64,000 nucleotides of DNA from Takifugu bimaculatus (GCA_004026145.2 CP034986.1:7308929-7372928), one strand, 5' to 3'. Positions 26,601-41,700 are shown, counted from the first letter of the stretch. Program-made: numbers and translations. Notes: generated by a model not told the origin, from the letters alone.

Positions 26601-29600
26601 ACAAAGATGGGAAGCGCGGCAGAACCGTCTGCTCGACTGAAGACGTTCTTTGGAGAAGCCTTCGGTAGCCTCGCCGCCTGGCGCGTCATTCTGCCTGCAA
26701 GCTTTGCTTCAGGCTGCTGATGAACTTGTAAATATCTTACATTTGCTCTCCGATCAGAGCACCTACTCCGAGAGGCGCTCCAGTCGATCCTCTTACCCAG
26801 CATGATTGGCTCCGAATGCTCCACTAGCATAAACAAACATCACTGTTTATTTGGGATGAGCAGCATTAATTCCCAGTCCTATAGAAATGTGTGCGTTCCA
26901 TCACATGTGGTCAAAGTGGTGGAAACCTGAGGTTATTCCACATGGAATTTTATTTTCCAGGAAACATCCTGCAGCAGAGTGTGAAACCATCCCGGCACCG
27001 GCAGCAGTCTGAACTCCAATTGAACTAAATATGCTCCCCTCAGAGTAGCTGCAAATATGATGGGGGGGGGCAATGACATGCACTTATTTATCCTGACACA
27101 TGCACGGGTGAACACTGCTCTGCACCCAATCCTCAGACAGCTTGGGAAGGCGAGAGTGAGGTTAAGGACTGCCAAATATTCACTGGAAATGGTGGAACGT
27201 CCTTTTTATCCCCCCAATAGGTTGAGCAAGGCAACGCCTCACATTCAGCCTGGATCGGCGGAGGCCGATGTTGGCTCGACTCCACGGACGGGAGTGCAAA
27301 GAGATGTTCGTTAAAAGATTCATTCTAGTAAAATCCAATATCGCGGCTGCCCTGATTTACTCCAGCCGTGAGGGCGGAGATGTACAGGCGGGTCTACTGA
27401 CCTTTGACCCAACTTATATACCGGTTGTTCCATTCCATTTAATGCCATTATAACTGTCTGAAATGGAAAATTTCATGTTTGAATAACCATATAGCTAAAG
27501 AAAACACTCTCGGGCCTTTCAGACACGTGCAGGTGTACATGCAGAGCTTGTTCCCGACTGTTTACATGGACGTATTTCCCTTGGTTTAACTCATTTGTTT
27601 AACTAGAAGCCGACTGCAGGAGAATTTCATAAAAGCATCCAGACAGTCGGCAAAGAGTTTCAGACATAACACCCCCCCCCCCCCCTACACTTTCACACAG
27701 CAGAAATCCTAATTGGTGCATGAGCAGCAAAGGCTCACACAGGTCGCGGACGGAACTAATTGTATATCATTTCGAGTCGCCTCTACTCAGAGCTCGTTAC
27801 TGGCTCGAAAAAAGATGAAGTTGCCAGCAGGGAAAGAAATAAAGTAGCAACATACGCGCAGAAAGGTGGAGAAAGTGCACTATTAAAGCCACCGATGACA
27901 CAACAATTAAAGCTGCTGCTAAATAACACACTTTTTTTATGTATGCAAAAATAATTAAGTGGGGAACACAGGAGGAGTGGGAGTATGAAAAAGAAAGCTC
28001 AAGTCAGAACTGATAGGAGGAGCAGGAAAAGTAGGAGTGTGGAAGAGATCGGATTTGGCCTGACTAGAAGGAACAAAAAGGATGAAGGCGAGAAGGAAGT
28101 AGGAGGACAGCAGAGAGGCAGGGGGAGAGGAGTCAGAAAGGATAAGTGGGAGTGTGGGACAACAGGGAATGACTGTGGATAATTGGGGATGAGGGGAAGA
28201 GAAATTGGCTGGGGGGGTTTGGTGGGAGATATCAAACGAGCAGAGGTGGAGCAAAAGAAACGGGGGATTGCGTAATCACAGGCATTTCTTTTAAAATAAA
28301 CAAACAAAAAGGGGGACACCAGAACAACAATCAAACTTTGCTTCTCAATGCCATCCTTTTCCATTTTTGGGCGCTCCTCTTTTCAGCCTTTCATCTTCCT
28401 TTGTTTTCCACCCCCCCAACCTCCCACATGTGGCCTCGGAAAGCAAAAAAATAAAAATTAAGTCCCTTTGAAGTGAATGTTTGATTTATAACTATATTAG
28501 AGTGCTGTGCGTTTGTCTGCACTCCATCGGCGCGCACGCTCGTGATGCGTGTGGGGGTTTTTTTCCTCCCGGGAGTCGGAGGGGTTTGTTAATATTCACA
28601 CAGGCCGCGTCTCTGGTAAATACATTTTTCAAAATGGCTCAGGGGCAAGTGGTAAAAGAGCGGAGCAAGAAACGAATCTTTCATTTTAGTGCGACTAATG
28701 CAGAGTTGTGTTCCGCAGATTTGCACGAAAAGGCTTGAGCGCGCTCGTCTCTCCCTGGAAATGTGGGCAACGTGCTCCTCGGTCAAGATGAATGCAGGGA
28801 AAAAAAAATAAAAACAATAAATGGAAAAAAAAAAAAGGAAAAGCATAACAAAAAAAAGGATGCTGTGGGCGGGCGAGGCCGCCGCGGGTGCAACGATACA
28901 TCATAAATCACGATAACGCCGTCGTAAGATCCACTTGAATTTCCTGAGACAAATTTAGACTGCCGACAGAAGAGCAGAGGAAGCCTGGTGGTGGTGGGGC
29001 AGGGGGGGCAGGGGGAAAACAGAGTCGTGGGGGGTGGATAAAATTTGAGTCTATGTGGCATGAAGATGGCACTTTGACATCAATTTAGCTGGCAGCCGGA
29101 AAACCGCACCGCCCGCTCGCTGCACAAACGAGAGCACGTCGGGGGGGGAGAAGAGGAGAAGACGATGAAGGGACGGGGGGGGAAATAATCAGTTCAGAAA
29201 TGTTGAGTCGGAAGAAAATATACTGGAGCTGGAAAATGTCGGGAATAGAGAGGAGGAATCGTTAAAACCGTCTCCCCAACAAATGCTAAATTAAAAACCT
29301 TTGTTGGATAAACGGAGCATAAATAAGAGACGATGAAAACATCAGCGCAGCAGCATTCTAACCCCCCCCAGGACCTCAAACCAACCAGGCCTTCCAGGAC
29401 GCAGCAGCCGACCATAAAACCCGCAGGTGCTCCAAATACGTCGCCATTATGGGTTTTGAGGGGTAAAAGCACCTAAGGGAACATTCAGCCACCCTGCAAT
29501 TAAACAATTAACCCCATTCCAGAAGAACACCTCGTGCGCTTCCTTGCAACCTCCGCGCTTTCACACTTCCTCCGTCGTGATACAGGGGCCACACGCTGCT

Positions 29601-31866
29601 TTATTAAACCGGGATATTGAACTGATGCCCGTCTCCTTGGCTCCGTATCAACTTGAGCCGCGTCAACGTTCCTCCTTTGATTAAAACTCAATTGCGTGAG
29701 GCAGCCGCAGACACACAAAGGTGATCAAAGCAGCTGCAAACCAAACAGTTTGGGTTTTTTTTTGTAGCAATTAGCTCCAATTCCACCATGAAGCATCAGC
29801 TGTAGCCTTTCCCCCCCCTTTACATACCAGGTGTTGGTTGGCTGTTCTCAACCAACACTTTTGCACAGTTATCAGGATAAAACATCTGCACATGAATGTT
29901 TGGCAGTCCGGTATTTAAAAAGTGCTAAAAGACCCACTCGGTTGCCGCCTGGAAGCAAACCCAGAGCAGGAGTCTGTGATTGATCCGTCTGTTTGAACCC
30001 AGTTGGCGCCTGACTGGCAGCTTTCACGCCGGGGCCCCCGTACTCGCCGGCCCCCGCTGACCCCACTTTATTTGAACTGCACCCAGTAGCTTCGGGAGGA
30101 CTTTCAAAGCAACAAAACAGCAGCACTCCTTCGCGCGATACTTCCACCTTGAAAAGTGCGGGTGCAGGACGGTGGCGGCGGCTTCAAGGTCATCTTCCTT
30201 TCACGTTAACTCCCGAGGATTTCTACCTGGTTGAAAAGCCGAAAAATCCTTCCTCCTCTGCCACATTGCTAGAAAATCAAAGGCGCCCCTCACGGACACA
30301 AACAGCTCAACACGGGCCTGATGAACGCAATCACGTTTTTCTTACACGGAAAACATTGCGCAGCAGGAATCACAATTAAGGAAGTGACAAGTCGGGTAAG
30401 CATGCAGATTGGTCGGAACGCACACAGGCTCTCACACCAGCACGCATGGATTCAAAATAATTCATCAACTCGGCACACAGAGCAGCTCAGGGAAAACACA
30501 CACACGAGTGAAAAACCCGGAGATACGAGAGTCGCAGAGCTGATCGGATAACGTGACAAGTCCTTAAAATGAGCCGCCGCCGAGCGAAATTGGAGATAAC
30601 GAGCGGCGTAAACTGTGTGTGTGTGTGGGGGGGGGGGGGGGGATTATATGCAACAAATAAAACATGAGAAGCTGAAGGGTGCGCTGAGGAGACCACACGG
30701 GGAGGAGGACCACTTCATTAGAAGGGGCTTCGCCGCATCACGGTACCAACGACTTATACCTGATAGCATGTAGCCTCACAGGGCTGCGTTCAAGATCAGA
30801 CAGAAAAACGGGCCGAGAACGTCCAGGGTGTAATTCAACAGGAAAGCCATCCTCATTAAACACAAAGTCCTGAGCGGATGACAGGGGACATCCGATAAAC
30901 TGGATACTGTGTGTTTGTCTATCTGGGAGGGATTTTCTGTCATTTCGCTTCATTATGGTCCTCTCGCGGCGTTTAACAAGCTGCTGAATCATGCGCGTGT
31001 CAGCAGAGGCAGCTGCTATCGAATCTGCAGGTCGGCGAAAGGGGAGCGACGACCGAAGCGTGTTGGCGAAACACTGTCCGTCATCGGACGCCTTTTTAAC
31101 CAGTCCAAACAGACCAGGAGGAGTGTTGGAGAGACCCATCTGGGGACCGCGGCTATGCCGTCGAAACAGGAAATATATCGAAATTCTCTTCTTTTCCGCT
31201 CCTGTCCAGGGGTCTTAAAAGGGATCTGTCAGCTTCTGATGCCCAATCCCCTCATTTTCCTCAAGACTTTGATACGAAGTTGGCTAAGAAACCCCGAGCT
31301 TGCAAAAAAATTTTAAAAAAAATGGCTTTGGAGGACTCCAAGCGGGGATTAATGAACGGAGCATATGGAAATTACGCTTTAATTTATCATTTAGGTCGTG
31401 GTGATTAATGCAAATTTGATTTCATTAATTCCGGCCTGCAGATTAAACAGGGCTGCAGGCGTTCCAGGGTCACGTGTGGCTGGGGTCGCGTGGCCCCGTG
31501 AGGGGAGTACAGTAGGGTAATAACCATGGAGGTGAACTCACCTTAGTCCAGCACAGCCCAGGTTAGCACCATTTGAAAACACACACATCGCATCGCACAC
31601 ATCTATTTTAAAAAACCCACTTGTCTCTAAAAGCGAACAGTAATTATCCGTTTATGCCTGATCTTATTTCACAGTCCAATTAATGTATCTGAAAGCATCT
31701 GTGTTCAAGTCAAGTTCAGTCGTGCAAAAAAAGGAATTCAATTCAACCAAAAGCAAAAACAAACGACAGCTGCAATTCCAATCACGATAAGACGTCTTTT
31801 CATTATCATAAACAGGTTTGACACTCACACGCCCAATTCCATTCTCCCGATGTCAGGACAGACGGC

Positions 31867-31920
<54 letters not shown>

Positions 31921-32542
31921 TTCTTATTCATCTGCTTACTTCTCAATCACTCACTGTACGCTCTGCTGCACAATTATAATCACCTTAAAATTATTTCATG
32001 ACGTGCTCCCAAAGCAAAAACCCTCTGCAGGCACGCGCACGCCCAAGCGAGGACACACACAAAACAGCTCAATGCTGGATGCGGTTGCTTAGAGATACAC
32101 ATTCATCTGAATTTTTACCCACATGGATGCTCGTTCTATCCGGTCAGATTCAGGTAATCGCTGCTTTACAAAAGGATTTACTCGTTTATTTAGTTCATTT
32201 TCAGGCACCCGGGCATGGAGAGGGCATGTGTCTGTACTATTTCCCCGAGTATCAGTGGTTCTTTTATAGAAACACGTGTGCACGCACACCCAAACGCAGG
32301 AGGGTTGAGGAAGACAGGAAGAAGAAGATTAGGTAAATTCAGAAGAGGAGATGAGACGGCATAACAGATTTAATAAGCTATGAGTCAAGTGAATTAAATA
32401 TAAGGCAGGAAAGTTCAGCACACCGGAGAGATGAGGATAAAGGAGAAAAGGGGGAGACTGCAGCTAGTAAAGAACAGACTTTCTGCAGGAGGCAGGTCGA
32501 CTGAGACAGAGCCCATCCTGAGAACTAGCGAGCGAGCGAGCG

Positions 32543-32587
<45 letters not shown>

Positions 32588-35500
32588 GAGAGAGAGGAGA
32601 GAGAGAGAGAGAGGGTGGGTGAGAGAGTGTTAGAGAGTGAGACAGAGACAGACAGAGTGAGTAAGAGTACTGAATGAAAGGGACAATTTAAATACTTTAA
32701 TAAAAAAAGGTGATAAAACAAGTAGGACGGCTGAAAGAGGCTCCGCAAGCTGCAGTTAATGATGCATGTAGATGGTATGGATGTGAAAATACAGAAGGTT
32801 TTACTTCCTGCAGCACCTCCCTCCTCCGTCAGCCTCTAGCTATTAACACAGTGCCTTTTTTTTTGTTTTACCCCTCTCATTCTGCTCTCACTTCTCAGGC
32901 AGATGAAGATGGAGGGCGGTCATTTAAGACTAATTAGGGAGCCTCAACAGGTGCAGAATGCGCACCACCCCAGACAATAATGCATTGGGTACACAACCGA
33001 CACGAGGGCGTCGAGACGGACCAGCATCGATCTTCCATCTACGAAAACAGTCTGTTACGTTTAATGCTTGCCAACGATTAAAAATATGGATTGGGTCTTT
33101 ACACCCACGTGAATTAGCCATATCCAGGCTAAGCTAACTCTCTCTGAAGATATATGCTGCACTGCCGGGCTAAAGGGGCAATATTTGCCAAGGAAGAGCA
33201 GCCGAGCGATAGTAATTCTTAAGATGAGCTCGCTAGTTTTGCTCTGTAGCTAGCATGAGGCTTCAGTGGAGTTCTGTTCATTTGCAAAAGTAGCGGGATT
33301 CCTCCATCGCAGGTCATTGTTGGAGCACCCGATGATGTGAGGGGAATGACTATTGCCCCGGGAGCAGGACGACTGTACGTGCTCCTTTGTGCGAGGAAGG
33401 CCATGATTAGCGCCATGAGGGGCTAGAAAATGAACTCCAACGAGCTGCTCAGAAACAAACTGTCACAAACATACTTCCGGAGGGCAAAATCAAGCTGCCA
33501 GACGAGGCATTGTTAAACAGGATGAATTCTTTTTTTTTTTTTTCTTCCCTTTCATTTCACCTGTTTTTCACCTCATTTCACTTTAATTGGAAATAGAGGG
33601 ACTGAGCGACAGTTAACTCTCTCGGGAAGTGAAATTGGATCAGTGCTGTTGAAATAAAGGCAAATAATCTTGTTTTCTGCCTTGAAAAGCACAATGTTTT
33701 GCCTTTCCTTCCATCTGTCTACGCATTTGCTGCACTTGCAGCTGAATGTAATGAAGGAATCTCTAAAATTTTGCCACAACTTATTACACAGGTTAGAAAA
33801 GATGCAATCATTTTCCCCCAGCAATAGACATCTAGAATTAGAATATACAAAACCTCTCGCCTGCTAGAATCAGTCCATGATTGCGTAATAACTAGCTTTC
33901 AACGGGGGAGAAAAATTGATATACGATCGATATCTGGCTGCCACATCGATCAATGCCGGTCGTCCGTGCGATGCCCTTAACCCGAAATGATTCCAGCGTG
34001 ACATTTAATCACATCACACACGAGCAAATATGAACAGGTTTATTAAGCTCACCTCAGAAAGGCGCCTTTATCGAGCCGTGGCCGAAAATTCAAATTACAC
34101 CGATGACCGATGTAGCACAACCCCTCGATCAATACCCGCACATTATTGAATTTTAATTTTAAAACCATTCCAGCCAATGGCAGAGTCCCAGTGAAGGATT
34201 TGGTGCAGTTTGCTTAATGACCTCAGACTGTTAAATACGACTCCAACGGATGAAAGGCAGGATTGAATAGGCCTTTGAAGGCCGTTTCAGGCCACCAACA
34301 TGTTTTAATGTAGATTTTATCTCATTTCTTTCTGGCCCCGAGCATGAAACCAGCACTTCTATGTTGGCTCACAGACTGGAATTGATTAAAGCAGGTCGCA
34401 AACAATAAGTGAGATGTTCTGAACAGCGGCGTCAAGGTCGGGAGCAAATCCTGAAACTCGACTTGAACCTGGAGATCTAGGCGCAATAATTGCCTGCGAC
34501 TGCATTCAAGGAGGTAATTACCTGGGAATCGCCGAGAGGTGGGAAGAGGGGGCACTTCTGCCGCGTCCGGGTGAAAGGGTGAAGGACTTTAGGAGCGCAA
34601 TCAAGGTCAGCCGGGTCGGATTGTGCTGCTAAAAATCTATCAAGCATCTGGAGTGCAGCCCAGACAACGGCTACGACACGCACACGGCGAGTGTGATCCT
34701 CGTGGGTGTCACCATCTCGCTTCAGCTGCTAAAACCAAGCCAACAAGAAGTCCATTTACAGCTAAACTGTAAACAAATTGAACTTTGTGGGGGGAGGGAA
34801 TTCAGAGGCAGCGGGAAACACGGACTCACCTGCAGAACCCGCTCACACGCCCTCGAAACAACACGTCTTATGGTGGCCGGACGTGGACGAGTCTGCCTAC
34901 TTTGTGCAGGAATCCAGTAATGTGAAGACATATGTATTCACACAATGTTCCTGAAAGTATTGTGTGCAAGTGTAGAGCGTGCCTTTGTCTACACCTCTAG
35001 ACGCTGCCCCCCCCCCCCCATACGGGGGCGGATTTCTGCATGCATCTAAATGAGCGTGCGTGGATGGGCATTCATTTTGATTAGAGATAGTGGTTTCCAC
35101 CGCCTCGCTGTCACTTGTATACTAAGTCACCATTATCGCTGCCGAGAGGATGCAGAAGAATGAATAAGAATTGAGACGCCACGGAGGTGTCAGAAATAGA
35201 TTCGTTGCTGTGCCACACCGCTGCCAGTAATTTCTGCATAAACAAATCTAAAAGAAAAGTGAATGGGCTTTTTCCCCCCCCCCCGCAGCTGCTGATGCGC
35301 CTCAGGATATCCAGGGGTACCATCCGACAGGGCGCCTCTGGTGGGCTGCGCAGCCTCTGCTGCATCCCGTGAATCATCAACTAGATTGGAAGGCCTTCGG
35401 GGCACCGAGCTCTTTGTCATATTCCGGCGTCTGAGCGTGCTGGGACGCAGCGCGGCCCCTGACGCGGCAGGTCGGGCCTGTCGGAGCCATTTTCGGCCTA

Positions 35501-35694
35501 GTTTGACAGCGCCCGGCGAGGGTCATCGACACGCTCCTGTGAATGACCACTGGGCGACAGCTGTCAGACGGCAGAGGGAGAATGCTGGATCTAATTCTGT
35601 ATGATGGAATATTGACAGGAAAAATGGATTAGACGGTAATGTCCCTGCCATTATGGCTGTTTCAGCAGAGGAAAAAATAGCCTGGCTCAGAGGT

Positions 35695-35751
<57 letters not shown>

Positions 35752-38700
35752 CTATCGTATTTCCACGTGAATTTAATTCAGTGGCACGGAGGGAGGGAGC
35801 GCAGACACTTTGGACAAGAAAATAATGTGCAGAGAAGCAGGTGGATGAGGCAAAAGTGGGGAAGAGACAGATGTCATGGAAGCTACGAAAGACAAGATGA
35901 AGGCGAATGTGAGATGTGCAGTAGAAGATGGAGAAGGGCAGCGGAAAGTAGAGAGCAAGAGGAAAAAAAGAGTGGAGAGACTGACGGATGGACAGGACAA
36001 CAAGAATGTAGCGAGTCAGCTGAGGACAGGCAGATGAAGAGGAAAGCCCGAGGGACAAATGAGGGATGAGGCAGCATCAGGGATTATTGAAGAAGAAGAA
36101 GAAGGGGGGGGGGGGTCTTTTATACCTGAGTGTGTCACATTGACCCCCGCTACAGACAGCATCCCATTAGCAACAGCAAGATCAAACCGCCTACCAAGCA
36201 GACGGTAAAAATCAAAGTGATGGAATCTGTTCCTGAGCATCTAATGGAGGGGAAAACAAGGCGCCGGCGTGTCGTCTGTGGGTATCCGATCAAAGACATT
36301 TGTCTCTTCAACCCGACGAAGTATTCAGCCGTGTCATTTTACTAGTAGCAAGCAAATCGTGTCATGTTAGCTTGAACAATCCTTCACAGCATAAAATATT
36401 CACTGCACAGCTGGATTAGAACTTGATTCCTCAGGTTTCTCGCACATTTCAACCGACTGAGGATGCCAACAATGGCCTTTTTAGCCGTTTTAACGTTAGC
36501 GACGGTGGGCTTTACTGCCACCTGGTGGCCTGGTCTGGCTTTTTCCACAGTGGCACTTGATGTGAGATGGGTGGAGGCGGCACTTGACAACAAAAGTGTC
36601 AGCATTTGCTCGAGCTCCAGGTCTACAGGAGGCAGGATGCGGCTTGGTTTCACAACATTACCGCCACTTCTGTTGTTCTGTTCCCGGTTGACTCAAACAT
36701 CTGAAATTTGCCCCGTGACAAAGTGGCCTCTCTGCAGAACAAAGACGAATCGACGCAGTGGTGCAGCACTCAGAAGTGGAACTGAATAAGTAATAGACGA
36801 GTTGCCTCTGACGGGAGAGACTTGTCAGCCTACTCCAGTAAGAGAGGCCGTATTTACGAAGGGAAACGGGCTGTAAACTAACGGGAGGGAAGAACAAAAG
36901 CAGGTGATTAGAGAACAAATTAGTGGAGCAGCATTAAGACGTCTGAATGGGGTTCGTCCGCAAATAACACGAGAACCTTGGAGAGATGAAAACGCCGGCG
37001 CGATATCGGCGGTTCTTCAGCGTCCTTTATCCTCCCTTTACAATGTTTTATTCAGTGTTTTTAATTGTAGATTTGAAATGTCAGACAGATACTCAATGCC
37101 CTTCAGCAGAACAGCGTTATTCAAGAGTGAGTAATAGAGCCTTTAAATCCAAAGATCCGAGGGTCGGGGGGGGTGCATATACCTGCACCCCTATGATTTG
37201 TTAGTCTGAGACCCATCTGGGTTCTGCTGTTTCGCCCGAGCGAATCTGACCACACATCGACGGAGGGGACTACTATTTATATCTTTTATCGTCATCTTGT
37301 TTCTCATCTTTGCCCCCCTTCCCGACCTCATCTCTCTCTTCACCGATTCCACGTGTTCTCCCGGGCTTCTCTCTCCTCCGCTTCAAAGACTTCGCACCTC
37401 TGCCAGCGCCTCCTCCACAACGCTATGCTGTACTCAAACGACTCTGCCCGAGTGGGAACCATCTAACCTTGTAGCTGCCCACCTGGCGCGAGGTCGGAGG
37501 ACACCAACGGTCCCGACAGCACACCCAGAGACTTCTACGTGCACGGCTAAAGCATCCGCTACTCACTCGGTGATTTCTTCGGTGACCGTGTGCTCGACCT
37601 GGAGGCGGGAGTTGACTTCGATGAAGTAGTGCTTGCCGTGCTTGTCCACCAGGAATTCCACGGTGCCGGCGTTCTCGTAGCCCACCTGCAAGACACGGCA
37701 CAAACTTTATCTCTGCGGGCTAATGGCGCCGGGAACAACGCTGGTTTAAACACCGACCGGGCGCTCGCTCATCTTCATGAGCCCCGGAAAACAAAGCAAT
37801 TCCTGCGTCTCCATAACCACAAACTGCTGGTGACGCGGAAGGTTTCATGCATTATTTGTGCAGACGCATCGTTTTCCTTTAATGTGATAATTAGCTTGTC
37901 ACAATAAGGATTTACTGAAATATCACCATCATAAAAACTTCAACCTCAGGTCTTCTAATTAGTCTGGCAAATTAGCATTTCAGTGAATAGTTTTTACTTG
38001 TAATTGTACAATAGTTTCAGCTGCGACAATTGTAGACTCAACGTTTCGTCCGTGTTTGCATCAGTGTTACACACGTGCAGCGTTTGCGGACTCTCAAAGC
38101 CCTGAAGTGGACCCAACTACTCAACATTATGCTAATCGTTTTATGCGATGTGCTCAGCAGCCATCGTGTTCCGTTCAACATGTCTGTCCTGCCTTTACGA
38201 TGAGAATGATTATAACAATGTGGTCGTTTGTGAGGGAAATCAGCATTTGGTGGAGAGTGTCCACCAAGTTTTTAGACAGCCCTGCGGGGGGGGGGGGAAA
38301 CATGAGGTTTAACTGTTCATCGGGTTTACGATACTCAATTATATTGCAGTAATTTTCCCAAATCACAACCAAAAGTGGCAACAAATGATCCACTTGCTGG
38401 TAGGGCGAATATGGCGCCCCCTACAGGAGAAAGGTAGCTATGCTGAGTGAGACTTCCTCTCTGGAAGGCTTTAACAGTGATGGATGTCTGTAATACCGAC
38501 ATATTTTACAAAGGGGCCGTTATGCATCGTTGGCCCTTTTTCCTCCCTCTGTAGGGCTGCGATGATTGCGTAGAAATCAGAGGCACAAACTCAGAGGAAG
38601 AGAGCATACTGGGCCAACTCCTTCACTTCTGTCAGCCAAGACACAAATTGCAGTTATGCCTCATTTTAAAGTTCTAACAACTTGCAATGACCATATTAAA

Positions 38701-41700
38701 TTATACTTTTATCGCCTTCAGGTTCGTCTATATGGCCTCCGCACAATTAAATGTTTCTTTGGCAAAGGGAGCTTAATTTCACACACACACACACACACAC
38801 ACACACCAGATAAATTAAATATTTTGCAAACAGGGTGAAGGGAAATGTCACAACAGTCAATTAACATAGAAAACACGCTCATGCTCACCTTCAGCAAAAA
38901 GGGCCAAGGTGCGAAACAGAAGCGTGTTCGTAGTATCAGACACACTAATGTGATTACATTTTCCGTTGAACCGTGAAACACCATCCCTCTGCTACCAGCG
39001 AAGGATCGTCGCTAACCTCGGATCGTCGCTAACCTCGAGGGCTGCCCTCGAGCTCTTTCCGACTCATCTTTTATCAATGTTATGGCTGTCTTCAAATTAA
39101 GTAATTCTTCATCAGTTCTAACAATTTAATGGAAATATGTCAACGCTGTATTTATTCTTGATTCAAGAAATTTCCTTTAAACGCAGAGCACAAAACAGGA
39201 AATTCTGCTGTCGCTTAATGCACTGGCTGCTGCAGAGCATACATGCAGAGCAACAAGAGTGCAGCTAATTGCTCTGGCCTCCCCACAGCTGGTCAATAAG
39301 GGGAGCAGCAGCCGGCTTAACAGCCCGAGCAGTCAAAGATTAATCAGATATGACAGACAAGTCACTGGAATGAGCCAGAAAAAGGTCACTGGTGTGTCCC
39401 TTGTACGCTACTGTAGCAGTCTGACGAATGGTGCTGCGTCGGATTAAGACACCCTCGTCCCCGTAGACCGCTTCCCTTATCTCAGGTTTAGCGCACCTTC
39501 AGTCAATAAACCTGCGATTTTAATTACTCGCTGGATCCTCCCTAGAACCATTCCCAGCTCCTCCACATTTGACATCTTGCCCACATGGTGTAAAATCCAG
39601 GGAGCCGAACATACGACCATGGGGGACTCCAGTATTGAAGACAAGGCTCTGACGTTTGCATCCAAATGCAGGGAGCCGAACATATGACCATGGGGGACTC
39701 CAGTATTAAAGACTAGGCTCTGACGTTTGCGTCCAAACTGAGGCTCCACGCTGGCTAGGAAAAGGAGTACAAAGTAGGTCTCCTCACATTTTCTAATGGG
39801 CACAAAAACTACACGCAACAAGTTTTCAAGTGGAATAATTTGCTCGACCCTTCACCTCGCAACTCCTTTTCTCGTGCATGAGCCGAGACAAGGCGTCAGA
39901 CGTACAGTGAGTTACCAGGATAGTTTTCTGTCTGCTTTCCTGGCGCCCTGACCCCTACCAGCAGAGACAGGGTTGACAACGTGATCGAGGACTTTTGGTG
40001 GCCGTTGTTGAATTGGGAGCGACAGTGATAGATTATTGTGTCGGGCGCGGAGAGAGCAAAGAGTGCGAAAAACAAAATGGATTACGAACAAATTCGCCAC
40101 CAGGAGAAAAATGGATTCGGGATAGGTGGTGGAGAAGGGGAAGTCAAATAAAGACTGATGGATGAGCGAATCAAATGAGACACGGAATGAAGTCGTTCAG
40201 CGGAAGACTCGCAAAGTGCAGCACGAAAAGAGTGGATTAGATGAAGCAATCATTGAGGAAGAATGGTAGAGGGCTTCAGAGACGGAACGACTGTCACTCC
40301 GCATGTTTCTCTCCGACGCCAACATTTATGTTCACTGTTGTAGGAAGACTCAACACAAACCCCAACAAGGACCCTTGACAGCCTCTATTCCACCTCCGTC
40401 CACTCCGCTCTGAAGTGACTCAAGGTCATTTATAAGAACGTTATTGTGACTAAGCCAGTTTGTAATGCTAGACTATTTCACCTCATCGCTGTTCTGAAAG
40501 GGGTTCAAGGCACTTTTGTGAAGTTGAGCGTTTCCACAGTCGTGTGCTTAACGTGTCGAGGTACATTTACCCTTCTCGGGTGACCAGAGTTGATACTTTT
40601 GTTCCTCAAAAGCAAAAAAGTTTCCATGACGATCAGGTTCACAGGTGTCTCACGTTTGCTGACGGGCTTTGTTTTTGCAGCTATTAAAGTCACGTTAGCG
40701 CTAATGACCGCGCTCGTCGGGACGCGTGCTGGCGCAGCAACCACGGCCGGCGCCCAGCTTTTTCCCCTCAAACGGCGTGCTTTTATTTTACAGAAACGGT
40801 TAAAGGGTTAAACGTTTGCAGCAGTGCATGCTGGGAAACAGCACAACCAGAGGAGTGAAGCAATGTGCCAGACGTGCATCAGTTTTATGTGTGAGGGAAG
40901 CAAAAAAAAAAACAACCCCCTACTGACCCGTTAAAAGCTCTGGTCACAGAACACATGTGGCGCAGCAGCAACATTTTAAATGGACTTTTTGGGACTTTGG
41001 GAGTTGACAAAATCCTCCAAATTAGAAATGGCTTTGAGAATGATCACAATGATCCGGATTTACACACAAAAAGGTGCTCTTCGGCCATCCCTGTGGACAT
41101 TACGTAACATCATCCGTCCCTGTCTCCCCACTGGATCTTCCTCCTTTCACTCTCCAGCTCAGCTGTTCTACGCTTTATCCCGTCTTGTGCGGATCGGCGT
41201 TAATCTGGCGCCAGGATTCACTTTCATCCAACACGCGTGTGCCTGCGATCCACTGCCCATACAACCAGGACAACGCGCTCACAAATAGCTCAGCTCCGTT
41301 TCGGCGGCGGCACCTCTCTAATCCTTTTGCTGCGGGGAGTTGCAAACACAGGGTGCACGGATATCGCAGCCGTGCCCGAGGCAGCGGGAACCCTTGATGA
41401 TAATAGACACTAGCGTGTGCCCACACAAAGCAGCGCCACGGTCCCGGATGCACCCGCCCCACGCGCTCATAATCAGCCAAGCGCCAATGGGGAAGACTTT
41501 GACCAGGATGGTTCCATCCCTCCCTCCGTCCGTCGGCCCGGCTCTTTGCCACGGAAAAGAAACCAAGTCATCCTCCGGATTTTCATAATGAGCCAGAGAT
41601 CTGATCTGTCGAGGGAGTGGGAGGTTGAAAGGTCAGACGGACAGATGGCGTAAAAGTGAAGTGGCGAGACGGATGAAAGCGGCGGTGACGGAGGGCCGAT

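Larger units (their letters stand above)
23676..37566 (-). other. pcx: pcx intron 10 (13.9 kb)
   Basis: A long intron splitting codon 341. It contains a DR1 element (27398), two ERR-type elements (30184, 34601), a perfect hairpin (29831-29858), long (CA)n (31870), (GAGC)n/(GA)n (32527) and (GT)n (35697) repeats, and purine-rich tracts at 27955-28260 and 35770-36070. AT-rich, repeat-poor stretches such as 24480-24900 and 25980-26420 look like candidates for conserved non-coding DNA, but conservation cannot be seen from one sequence. Confidence 0.9.

Noticed and set aside
31408..31415. ATGCAAAT octamers (also at 930, 47724 and 62270)
   Set aside because: Four hits against about two expected by chance in an AT-rich window; not enough to call.
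36517..36530. CTCF-like CCACCTGGTGGC
   Set aside because: Lacks the central AG(G/A) of the core motif and is weaker than the three sites reported.
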